This document shows, one piece after another, positions 8,896 through 17,900 of a stretch of DNA of 42,264 nucleotides; the first letter of the stretch is position 1; each line of letters starts with the position of its first letter. The translations under genes and the position numbers were made by a program. The notes under the pieces are model-generated. The model did not search any database. It saw nothing but the letters and a program-made list of their open reading frames with translations, and had not been told where the DNA came from. The stretch is from Fidelibacterota bacterium (lineage in GTDB: Bacteria; Fidelibacterota; UBA8477; JABMPR01). The stretch spans positions 1 to 42,264 of the forward strand of contig JABIFG010000071.1 in assembly GCA_018650795.1 (NCBI GenBank). Reading direction: 5' to 3'.

Positions 8896-10458
8896 ATGCG
8901 CGTGCCGCAACGCTATATTACATTATTAATAATTACACTACTTTGTAGCTCCTTGACCTATGGCCAAGGCGATGAGGAGAAAGTCCCTTTCTGGATATTC
9001 TTCCGCGATAAAGAAGTGACTGATGAGACCGGTTTTAACCCAGCAGATTATGATTTTCCCCAGCTCTCACAGCGTGCTCTGGATCGAAGAGCAGAACGTG
9101 GTACAATTGTTGGTCCTACCTATCGGGATCTCCCCGTTTCGGCCACATATATTGATGAAATTCTAGGGGGAGATGTCAAGGTGCGCACCGTAAGCCGATG
9201 GCTGAATGCTGTCTCAATTCTGGCAACACCAGCGTACATTGAACAACTTATGGGTAACTCCATCGTGAAGAAAACCAAGCGTATTCACAAAGTTACCAAA
9301 CGGTCCATCAGGCGCATTACTCGTGATGACGAAATCTATGTCACAGATGGAGACTATGGAGCCAGTTTTGACCAAAATGAGCAGATCAATGCCGTTGCTG
9401 CCCATGAGCTAGGTTATACTGGAACAGATGTTTGGCTACTCATGCTCGATACTGGATTTTATACCGACCATCTTGCTTTTCAGCAGGAACGTATCGTAGC
9501 TGAATACGATTTTATTCAAAGTGACTCAATCACTTCAAACCAGGATGGCGACCCGGCAGGCCAACATAATCATGGAACCTCAACCGCATCTGCAGCAGGT
9601 GGATATATTGAAGGCGAACTGCTTGGGACGGCTTATTCATGTAAATATCTCCTGGCCAAAACTGAAATGGTCAATGATGAAATCGAGGCAGAAGAAGATT
9701 TTTATGTAGCAGCTCTCGAATGGGGTGAAGCCTTAGGAGCTGATATTGCCTCAAGCTCGCTGGGATATCTTGATTGGTATACCTATGATGACCTTGATGG
9801 TGAAACAGCTGTTACGACCCGTGGGGTTAATTTCGCTGTGAGCCTGGGAATGGTTTGTGTAACAGCCGCCGGTAATGAAGGGAACTCCAGCTGGCATTAT
9901 ATTATCGCTCCCGCAGATGCCGATTATGTTATCTCAGTAGGTGCAGTTGATGAGTTTAACGTAGCGCCAAGTTTTAGCAGTCATGGACCAACATCTGACG
10001 GTCGTATCAAACCTGAAGTGCTAGCTCGTGGAGTCTCCACATTCCTGGCAGGCACTGACAGCACCAATCACTTTTATTCAGGTTCAGGAACCAGTTTTGC
10101 GACGCCGCTTATTGCCGGAGCCTGTGCCCTCATTCTGGAAGCGCATCCTAACTGGACACCCCTTATGGTCAGGGAAGCACTCATGATGACCGCTGATGGA
10201 AATACATCCCCTGATAACACACGTGGATTTGGACTAGTCGACGTTGTTGCGGCTATCGATTATGATTTTGGTATCGTCCCGGGCGATGTGAGCGAAGATG
10301 GTGCCCTTAATATCAGTGATGCAGTTCTGTTACTTGAGTGGGTACTATCAGATCTGGAAATCACTGAAGTCCAATTTGAAGTAGCTGATATCAACAGTGA
10401 CAATAGCGTTGATATTCTTGATATTGTGGTCCTTGTGGAATGGATTCTCACGCTATAA
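8896..10458 (+). CDS. Secreted subtilisin-like serine protease (S8) with C-terminal dockerin-like repeats
   Basis: Starting at ATG 8896 (GAGG five bases upstream; an in-frame GTG at 8890 overlaps that site) the protein has 520 residues. It has a signal peptide ending near QG, a propeptide-like region to about 145, then the S8 domain. The catalytic triad is Asp185 in LLMLDTGF, His226 in HNHGTSTA and Ser400 in GSGTSFATP, with the oxyanion Asn327 in TAAGNEG. Residues about 463-520 contain two EF-hand-like repeats (DVSEDGALNISDAVLLLEW and DINSDNSVDILDIVVLVEW), a dockerin type I-like calcium-binding pair common at the end of secreted proteins in this kind of bacterium. No cohesin is seen nearby. 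A terminator follows. Confidence 0.92.
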   Translation: MRVPQRYITLLIITLLCSSLTYGQGDEEKVPFWIFFRDKEVTDETGFNPADYDFPQLSQRALDRRAERGTIVGPTYRDLPVSATYIDEILGGDVKVRTVSRWLNAVSILATPAYIEQLMGNSIVKKTKRIHKVTKRSIRRITRDDEIYVTDGDYGASFDQNEQINAVAAHELGYTGTDVWLLMLDTGFYTDHLAFQQERIVAEYDFIQSDSITSNQDGDPAGQHNHGTSTASAAGGYIEGELLGTAYSCKYLLAKTEMVNDEIEAEEDFYVAALEWGEALGADIASSSLGYLDWYTYDDLDGETAVTTRGVNFAVSLGMVCVTAAGNEGNSSWHYIIAPADADYVISVGAVDEFNVAPSFSSHGPTSDGRIKPEVLARGVSTFLAGTDSTNHFYSGSGTSFATPLIAGACALILEAHPNWTPLMVREALMMTADGNTSPDNTRGFGLVDVVAAIDYDFGIVPGDVSEDGALNISDAVLLLEWVLSDLEITEVQFEVADINSDNSVDILDIVVLVEWILTL

Positions 10459-10477
10459 GACAATATTGACTTGATTT

Positions 10478-10503
10478 AAAGCCCCCCTGTGGGGCTTTTT
10501 TTA
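10478..10503 (+). terminator. Rho-independent terminator after the subtilase gene
   Basis: AAAGCCCC pairs with GGGGCTTT around a short CCTGT loop, followed by a run of T. The stem is GC-rich and the placement 20 bases after the stop codon is typical. Confidence 0.88.
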
Positions 10504-10529
10504 TTGCAGTTAGGATTGAAATCGCTAAA

Positions 10530-11207
10530 ATGAGCCACATGGAACAACCAGAACAACCTGAATCATTACCATTTATTATTGATGGTCCCCCCTGGGAGAA
10601 GAAACACGAATTAGGTTTCTTTGTAGCTTTTATTGAGACGATAAAAGCCTTCCTCATCAGACCCGCTGCAACCTTTAGTGTCATGCGCAGACAGGCCGGA
10701 ATTGGTGATGCCCTGGTTTACACAGTTGCTATTCAAGTTTTTACCTTTTTGTGGACATTTGCCATCACCGAACCCAATCCTGACATGTTTTTACCCCAGA
10801 ATCCTGAGCTACGCGATATGCTTGATTTACCTGAAAACTTCTCTCAGATCATGGTGCTGGCGTATCCTATTTCGGTCATTCTACTTCAATTCATTTCAGC
10901 ATTTGCTGTGCATCTCTCGTTGAAATGGAGAAATCTTCAGACCTATGACTTTTCCCTGATCTTTAGAATGTTCGCCTACGCCAGTGGGACAGCATCCCTT
11001 TTATTGTTTATCCCAATTGTGGGAGGAATGTTCTCACTTGGAATGACAGTCTATCTGGGATATGTGGGGCTAAGAACTATTTATGCCATGGATGCTGGAT
11101 CTTTTGTAATTACAGCCATCATGGCTTTATTCCTGACTCTGGGTTTATACCTTCTCTCAGTATTGGGGATTACGATTATCATCCTGATTTTGTCAATCAT
11201 TTTTTAA
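10530..11207 (+). CDS. Yip1-domain-like integral membrane protein
   Basis: A 225-residue protein with a soluble N-terminus (about 1-45, containing PFIIDGPPWE) followed by an amphipathic TIKAFLIRPAATFSVMRRQAG segment and about five hydrophobic helices at roughly 60-80, 108-130, 145-165, 168-185 and 190-222. The order 'short linker, FxxxRPxxxF-type entry segment, five helices' is characteristic of bacterial Yip1-family proteins, whose function is mostly unknown. Residue 4 (ATG 10539) is an alternative start. It stands alone between a terminator and a lipoprotein gene. Family assignment is by pattern only. Confidence 0.7.
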   Translation: MSHMEQPEQPESLPFIIDGPPWEKKHELGFFVAFIETIKAFLIRPAATFSVMRRQAGIGDALVYTVAIQVFTFLWTFAITEPNPDMFLPQNPELRDMLDLPENFSQIMVLAYPISVILLQFISAFAVHLSLKWRNLQTYDFSLIFRMFAYASGTASLLLFIPIVGGMFSLGMTVYLGYVGLRTIYAMDAGSFVITAIMALFLTLGLYLLSVLGITIIILILSIIF

Positions 11208-11342
11208 TCGTCCATTCCTAGTGGTGAGATTTCTCCTTACTAATTTCAATTTCCAGAGTCTAAGAGATATAGAACCTTAATCTGGCGATTGGGAACTTAC
11301 TTATCACATAATCGTTCCAGTGTAAGAAGAAAGGGGTACCCC

Positions 11343-12035
11343 ATGTTGACAATTCAAACTCTTGAAGCTAAATTCTCGCCACATATGCACGTATATAAAT
11401 TAATAATGGTCTTTCTCATGGTTGGCGTACTTCAATCATGTTATACAATGCTTTATCCACCCCAAACACTTCCACAAACTATTACTACAGTCGTTTCTGA
11501 GCCAGCCATGGTCAGCTCGATAGGTGGCTCTGGAATGTATGGATGGGATCCCTATTGGGAACCAGCCCTGCCTTTCACCAGTTATCACCGAGGATATGGT
11601 GCCTCTTATTACAGTCCATATAACTATTATGATTACCATCATCCACATTATGCACCAGTATATGTTGTGAGTGAAACGAGAGATCCTGTTCCAGCCCGTG
11701 ATTTTAACCGGGATGAAAAGCTGGGTGGTTCCAGGGTGCGAGATTTGAACGGCTCTTCCTCAACAAGCGGTTCCGGAAACAAAGCTGGATCTATTGATCA
11801 GGGCAGTGGGATGTCATCAGCTGCTTCAGGAATTATTACACCCGTTATTAAAAACCCTGTGGTGACACCACCTAAAAGGATTAAAACGAAAGCACCACAA
11901 AATGTGGCAGCTGATCCCCCAAAGAAAAAGATTAAACAGGTAAAGCCCAATAAGCCCAAGCCTGTAAAAAAGCAAAAAAAAGTAGAAAAATCGGATTCGC
12001 CTCCTCCTCCAAAACGTACTAGAATTCGAAAGTAA
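11343..12035 (+). CDS. Putative lipoprotein with Tyr/His-rich middle and strongly basic Lys/Pro tail
   Basis: I do not recognise a family. From ATG 11343 (AAGGGG six bases upstream) the product has 230 residues. A hydrophobic segment ends in a lipobox-like VLQSC (Cys33); a start at ATG 11385 would give a more usual signal length and remains possible. The region about 60-115 is rich in Tyr, Trp, His and Pro (YYSPYNYYDYHHPHY). A Gly/Ser-rich linker follows. The last 65 residues are Lys/Pro-rich, ending in PPPPKRTRIRK. Such a tail could bind an acidic partner such as nucleic acid, teichoic-like polymer or lipid A phosphates (inference). It sits 6 bases upstream of an outer-membrane barrel gene, so the two are probably co-expressed. 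Confidence 0.65.
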   Translation: MLTIQTLEAKFSPHMHVYKLIMVFLMVGVLQSCYTMLYPPQTLPQTITTVVSEPAMVSSIGGSGMYGWDPYWEPALPFTSYHRGYGASYYSPYNYYDYHHPHYAPVYVVSETRDPVPARDFNRDEKLGGSRVRDLNGSSSTSGSGNKAGSIDQGSGMSSAASGIITPVIKNPVVTPPKRIKTKAPQNVAADPPKKKIKQVKPNKPKPVKKQKKVEKSDSPPPPKRTRIRK

Positions 12036-12041
12036 ATCATC

Positions 12042-13328
12042 ATGAAAAACAGAATATTATTTTTCACCATGCTCCTATGGGGAGTAAATCTTTTTTCTCA
12101 AAATTATCTTGATGTCATTAGACCCTTCCGAGGGATGCGGGGTATATCTGGATCAGAGAGTGGTGTTGTACCAGCTTCCATGGGAGCCAGCAATGCTCTG
12201 ATGGGAAATCCAGCATTACTAAGCTTCAATGAAAAAGCCTTCTTTGCAGCAGATTTGAGCTATGATCAAGTCACAGGCCGGAGTGTCTTTAACTCGACTC
12301 TTGGAGAAAATCCCCAGGAGCAAAATCTGCGCTTTAATAGCCTAACTTATATCAAACCCATACAAGTGTATCGCGGAGCCTGGGTCTGGGGGGTAAATCT
12401 CCAACGGGTAAACTCCTTTAGCAGCATCAGCCAGTTTAATGATTTTGACCCAGATGGGGATTTCTACTATAAATATCTCTATCAAGAAACTGGGGATCTA
12501 TATGCTTTGACTGCTGGAACATCAGTTATGGTTACCATGAATACAAGTATTGGATATGGCTTAAGCTTTTACAGTGGAAAAAATTCATTTAGCAAACTGT
12601 ACGAAGAGACGGACCCAAACGATCTATATACTTTTGAGAGATTTATTGATAGTCTTCAGTTTAGTCCAAGCTATCGTGGATTTGGTGCACGTTTAGGTCT
12701 ATTGAGTGAAGTATCAGATAATTTGAATCTGGGGATCTCTATAGAGCTTCCCTCTCGAATATCAGTAGATGAATCTACCAGTCGGGATTCCATTGAGTGG
12801 TATGGCGACGGAAATCAACTAGTCTATTCCCATGATCAATGGTCACAACTCGAATACACTGCCTGGGGACCCTGGAGATTGGGTCTTGGCATTGGGTTTG
12901 TTGCCAGCCCGTTTGAGGCCAGCATCAATTACCGCTTTCATAGTTATTCAACTGTTTCTATGAAGGGCGACTTATTTGATTCAGAAACAGGCCAAAGCCT
13001 TGAGCAAATCGTTGATGAAGAGGTGAATAGCTATGTGCAGAATGTGCATGAATTTTCAGCCTCGCTGCTCTGGGCACTTGATCCACTCAAACTTTCCTTT
13101 GCCGCCACACTAATGAATGACCCCCTCAACTATCGTTTTGATAACATTATCCGTATGGATGTTGGGATAGGGTATCAGCTTCGTTCAGGGATTGGGTTTA
13201 CCCTGGCTCTACGAAATGAACAGTGGCAGAGCGACCTCAATCACACGTTAGAGAGTAGTGTTGAGCGCACGGTCGATGTGGAAAATTCATTATCTAACAT
13301 ACAATTTGGATTGAAATACATACTATGA
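12042..13328 (+). CDS. Outer-membrane beta-barrel protein, OMPP1/FadL/TodX-like (possibly PorV-like)
   Basis: A 428-residue exported protein. The signal peptide (about 1-20) ends near LFSQ, and the early segment SMGASNALMGNPALLSF matches the 'G..N..GNPA.L' entry motif of FadL/PorV-type barrels. Alternating hydrophobic and aromatic strands run to the C-terminus, which ends in the barrel-like FGLKYIL. FadL homologues pass hydrophobic ligands; PorV homologues shuttle sorting-domain proteins in type 9 secretion. The next gene, overlapping by four bases, encodes a protein with a sorting-type C-terminal domain, so a cargo/barrel pairing is conceivable but unproven. Confidence 0.8.
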   Translation: MKNRILFFTMLLWGVNLFSQNYLDVIRPFRGMRGISGSESGVVPASMGASNALMGNPALLSFNEKAFFAADLSYDQVTGRSVFNSTLGENPQEQNLRFNSLTYIKPIQVYRGAWVWGVNLQRVNSFSSISQFNDFDPDGDFYYKYLYQETGDLYALTAGTSVMVTMNTSIGYGLSFYSGKNSFSKLYEETDPNDLYTFERFIDSLQFSPSYRGFGARLGLLSEVSDNLNLGISIELPSRISVDESTSRDSIEWYGDGNQLVYSHDQWSQLEYTAWGPWRLGLGIGFVASPFEASINYRFHSYSTVSMKGDLFDSETGQSLEQIVDEEVNSYVQNVHEFSASLLWALDPLKLSFAATLMNDPLNYRFDNIIRMDVGIGYQLRSGIGFTLALRNEQWQSDLNHTLESSVERTVDVENSLSNIQFGLKYIL

Positions 13329-14755
13329 TTCAGAAAAAAACATCTGGACTATTTATCAAGTTTTTAAGCCTCCTCATTCTAGTCAGTTTTCTCAATGGGC
13401 AAAGTGCCTGGAATACGGGGGACCTGAGCTTCACCTATCAGAGTTTTCCACAACCTGCTCAGTCTCTTGATCTATCAGGAGATCTCATCTCTGACGAAGT
13501 ACCCCATGAAGGTGTAGGCGGTTTTGAACTGAGCCTGGGGGACACCAATCTGGTGACCTTGCTGGCCTACGATCTATATGTAAGTGGGAGTGACACACTA
13601 GCCGATATCTTTGTCATATTCATGAGTGACACACTTCCCCTTGAAGAAGGGAACTATATCGTCAATCCCTCTCCAGATGCACTAAAGCTATTTGTCTGGC
13701 TAAGTGAAGTGGATCCCGAGAGTTTGGCCGGTCTCCTTGATGCCTCATTCACACTGGATTCACTGGCTGCCTTTAATCCATATATATCCGTTTCTGGTGA
13801 ATTTGAAATCCTTGAGTCAAGTCCATCCCATTTCGAGATGAACTTTACAGGTGTCATGGTCAATACAAGTATTCAATTGATAACCATTAGCAATGGAAGC
13901 ATTGATCTCTGGAATACGCTACCCATATCCGCCTATACCCAAGGTTCAGTCAACTATACCATTGGAGGTGTACCAGGGAATATCAGTGGCAGTTTAAATC
14001 CACTTACTGATTCAGATGGTGCTGGCGCGATCCTTAGCTGGGCTGGGGATACTTTGACCTATAACTTTATTTCTTATCAAGAGCTCCCACAGAACCTATT
14101 TGACGTGTATGGTGTTATTCTGGTAGGAGATGAGTCCCATTTCCCAGCAGAGGGCTCAGAATCCATCTTTAATATTTCTCTTACCGATGATGCCCTGCCA
14201 AAGGCTGTACCATACATGATGAGGGATGTGTCTCTCGATGAGATCCTATTACTTCTTGAGTCAGGTGAAGTACCTGGATTGGATGAATTAAGCCAACTGT
14301 ATCTTCCCGTAGGTTTGGGAAGTGCCACATTTACATACACACCAGAGGGAAATGCAGGGCTTGAAATAGAAAATGTTTTAATGACCAATAGCGTCGCTGA
14401 TGTCATCTTACTAAGCACCGATTGGCTGCTAACAAATGGTCTGCCTGTGGCAGTTAGCGATGAAATTATTTACCATCCTACATCAAGTAAAATTGCAGGA
14501 GATCCGTATCCCAATCCATTCAACAGCAGCACCCTGATTCCAATTCAACTTGATAGCGGGCATAGCATCTCTGCACGTCTCTACAATCTGCGTGGCCAGG
14601 AGGTTCACAAACTGGAGTTTGGATATCTTGGACCAGGTTCACAGCAACTCGCCGTCGATCTCAGCAATAGCAATCTGGGTGGTGGACTCTATTATTACAC
14701 CCTTTTTTCCCAGCACGGTCAAATGGGAAGCGGATCTTTTGTCTACCTGAAATAA
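13325..14755 (+). CDS. Exported protein with internal duplication and YPNPFN-type C-terminal sorting domain
   Basis: A 476-residue protein of unknown function. The signal peptide covers about 1-26 (ending NGQS). The body is Ser/Asp/Leu-rich and beta-strand-like, and appears to consist of two related halves. For example FTGVMVNTSIQLITISNGS in the first half resembles IENVLMTNSVADVILLSTD in the second, each followed by a WNTLP/TNGLP-like element. Residues about 389-476 form a sorting-type domain: DPYPNPFNSST, then ARLYNLRGQEV and a terminal GGGLYYYTLF with GSFVYLK, as in type A C-terminal domains of the type 9 secretion kind. ATG overlaps the stop of the barrel gene (ATGA), so they are co-translated. 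Confidence 0.75.
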   Translation: MIQKKTSGLFIKFLSLLILVSFLNGQSAWNTGDLSFTYQSFPQPAQSLDLSGDLISDEVPHEGVGGFELSLGDTNLVTLLAYDLYVSGSDTLADIFVIFMSDTLPLEEGNYIVNPSPDALKLFVWLSEVDPESLAGLLDASFTLDSLAAFNPYISVSGEFEILESSPSHFEMNFTGVMVNTSIQLITISNGSIDLWNTLPISAYTQGSVNYTIGGVPGNISGSLNPLTDSDGAGAILSWAGDTLTYNFISYQELPQNLFDVYGVILVGDESHFPAEGSESIFNISLTDDALPKAVPYMMRDVSLDEILLLLESGEVPGLDELSQLYLPVGLGSATFTYTPEGNAGLEIENVLMTNSVADVILLSTDWLLTNGLPVAVSDEIIYHPTSSKIAGDPYPNPFNSSTLIPIQLDSGHSISARLYNLRGQEVHKLEFGYLGPGSQQLAVDLSNSNLGGGLYYYTLFSQHGQMGSGSFVYLK

Positions 14756-14782
14756 GACCCACATGCCCTTCTGTGGAAGGTC
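14756..14782 (+). other. Imperfect hairpin after the sorting-domain protein gene
   Basis: GACCCACA (14756-14763) can pair with TGTG and GGTC (14772-14782), leaving a three-base bulge. There is no T-run, so it is at best a weak terminator or an RNA-stabilising hairpin for the upstream lipoprotein-barrel-sorting-domain transcript. Confidence 0.3.
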
Positions 14783-14843
14783 CTCCACTTCTCAAAGATA
14801 AAAATCGTCATCTAAGCAAAATAATTCTCCTGAGAGCTTCCTT

Positions 14844-14858
14844 TGGCATGATATTTAC
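14844..14858 (+). promoter_or_regulatory. Weak sigma-54-type (-24/-12) promoter candidate for nifJ
   Basis: TGGCA-TGATAT-TTAC has the -24 box and correct 12-base GG-to-GC spacing, but AC instead of GC in the -12 box. The predicted transcription start is near 14870, giving a 58-base leader to the nifJ ATG at 14928. One mismatch at an important position keeps confidence low. It gains weight from two perfect versions elsewhere in the window (22694 and 29510). Confidence 0.3.
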
Positions 14859-14927
14859 ATAAGTTGGTGCGATGCTTTACGAACAATTCTCAGGACTAAA
14901 TCCACTCGCCAGACACAGGAGAAATAA

Positions 14928-17900
14928 ATGACACGTAAGATGGTGACCATCGACGGGAATGATGCAGCCGCATACATTGCCCACAAAACCAACGAAATTT
15001 GTGCTATATACCCCATTACACCCTCATCGAACATGGGTGAGCTGGCGGATGCCTTTAGTGCGCAGGGAAGAACAAATATCTGGGGAAGTGTCCCTACTGT
15101 AGAAGCAATGCAAAGTGAAGGTGGAGCTGCTGGAGCAGTTCACGGTGCCTTACAGACCGGTGCATTGACTACAACTTTTACAGCCTCACAGGGCTTGTTG
15201 CTTATGATCCCCAACATGTATAAGATTGCTGGTGAATTGACCTCAACAGTATTTCATGTATCTGCACGATCTCTCGCCGCTCAAGCGCTCTCCATTTTTG
15301 GTGATCACTCCGATGTAATGGCCACTCGTGCCACTGGTTGGGGCATGCTGGCAGCAAACTCAGTTCAGGAAGTCATGGACTGTGCGCTCATCGCTCAGGC
15401 GGCAACCCTGCAGACAAGAGTGCCTTTTATCCACTTTTTTGATGGATTCCGTACATCCCACGAAGTTATGAAAATTGAACAACTCAGTGATGATGATATC
15501 CGCGGCATGATCGATGATGAGTGGGTTATTGCCCACCGTTCACGTGGTATGAATCCAAATAAACCGGTTCTTCGCGGAACCGCTCAGAATCCAGATGTAT
15601 ACTTCCAGGGTCGTGAAACAGTCAATCCCTATTACGAAGCAGCTCCAGAATTAGTTCAGAAAAGCATGGATCGCTTTGCCAAGCTTGTAGGTCGAGACTA
15701 TCACTTATTCGATTACCTCGGCGCAGAAGATGCTGAGCGAGTTATCATTATTATGGGATCAGGTGCAGAAACTGTTGAAGAGACAGTAACTCAGATGATT
15801 GCTGATGGTGAAAAAGTCGGAATGGTGAAAATCAGACTTTTCAGGCCTTTCTCAATCAAACATTTCATCTCCTCCTTGCCTGCTTCGGTAAAGAAAATTT
15901 CCGTTCTTGATAGAACCAAAGAACCAGGTGGCGCTGGCGAACCTATGTATCAGGATGTAATCACAGCTTTTGCTGAGGCGAAAACTGAAGATTATTATCA
16001 ATTTGATGAGATGCCAATTATTGTTGGTGGACGTTATGGTCTCTCCTCAAAGGAATTCACACCAGGAATGATCAAAGGTGTATACGACAACCTCAATGCT
16101 GATAAACCTAAAAATCATTTCACCATTGGTATCAATGACGATGTATCATTTACATCCCTTCCCTTTGATCCAGATTATAGAACTTCCAAAGGAAAGGTTT
16201 TCCGTGGTCTCTTTTATGGTTTGGGTTCGGATGGTACAGTGGGTGCTAACAAAAACTCCATCAAAATTATTGGTGAAGGTACCGACAACTATGCACAGGG
16301 TTATTTTGTTTATGATTCTAAGAAATCTGGATCAACAACAACTTCGCACCTGAGATTTGGTAAAGATGAAATCAAGTCTACCTATCTCATCGATAAAGCC
16401 AATTTTATTGCCTGTCATCAGTATGAGCTCCTCGAGCAATTCGATATTCTGGACAGGGCTGAGGATGGTGCAACTTTTCTCCTGAATAGCCACCTGAACA
16501 AGGATGAAATTTGGGGTGCACTGTCACGCAAGTATCAAAAGCAGATCATTGATAAGAAACTGAAATTCTACGTTATTGATGCTGTCACCGTGGCTCGCGA
16601 AACTGGTATGGGTATGCGTATTAACACCATTATGCAGACCTGTTTCTTTGCTATTTCCGGTATCCTTCCAAAGGATGAATCTATTGCCAAGATTAAAGAG
16701 GCCATCAATAAGACCTATGGTAAAAAGGGTGATGCAGTCGTAGAAAAGAATTACCACGCTGTGGATCAGTCTGTTTCAAATCTTTTTGAAGTCGATGTAC
16801 CTGATACGCTGAATGGAAGCGATGCTTTGCGCTTAATCGTTCCAGAAGCAGCTCCAGAATTTGTCCAAAAAGTTACTGCAGAGATTATTGCCGGTCGTGG
16901 TGATGATCTTCCTGTAAGTGCCATGCCTAACGATGGCACCTGGCCTACTGGAACCACCCAGTGGGAGAAACGAAATATTGCGCTGGAAGTTCCTGTATGG
17001 GAACCAGATATTTGTATCCAGTGTAACAAATGCGCCCTGGTTTGTCCCCATGCTGCGATTCGTCCAAAAGTTGCCGATGAGCAAGCCTTTGCTGGTGCTC
17101 CTGATACCATTAAGCATATTGATGCCAAGGGTAAAGAATGGGAAGCCGGATCACAATACATCCTCCAGGTTGCTGTTGAGGATTGTACTGGTTGTAATCT
17201 GTGTGTTGAAGTTTGTCCTGCTCGCGATAAGAGTAATCTCAGTCGCAAAGCCATCAATATGGCCGACCAGCGCCCACTTCGTGAAGCCGAAAGTACCAAT
17301 TGGGATTTCTTCCTCGATCTTCCTGAAGTAGATCGTAATGGTGTGAAACATGAATCCGTCAAGGGCGCTCAACTCTTACAGCCTCTTTTTGAGTTCTCTG
17401 GAGCTTGCGTGGGCTGTGGAGAGACACCCTATGTGAAACTTACTTCCCAATTATTTGGGGATCGTATGGTGATTGCCAACGCCACGGGTTGCTCATCCAT
17501 TTATGGTGGAAATTTGCCCACCACACCCTGGTCCACTAATAAGGCTGGTCGTGGACCAACCTGGAACAACTCACTCTTTGAAGACAATGCTGAATTTGGT
17601 CTGGGTTATCGCTTGACGATTGACAAACACCAGGAGCACGCTGTTGAACTCATGACACTTCTGAAAGATGATATTGGTGCTGAGTTGGTAGACACTATCG
17701 CCAATGCTTCGCAGGCCAACGAACCTGAGATATTTGAACAACGCACCCGCGTCAAAGAAATGACAGATCTCGTTGAAAAGCTAGACACACCTCTGAGCAA
17801 ACAGTTGTTATCAGTCGCTGATAATCTGGTTAAGAAGAGTGTCTGGATCATGGGTGGAGATGGCTGGGCTTATGATATCGGCTATGGTGGTTTGGATCAT

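Noticed and set aside
16766..17362. 198-residue open frame antisense to nifJ
   Set aside because: It is Ser/Arg/Leu-rich, lies wholly opposite conserved nifJ coding sequence, and has no recognisable motif; a shadow frame.
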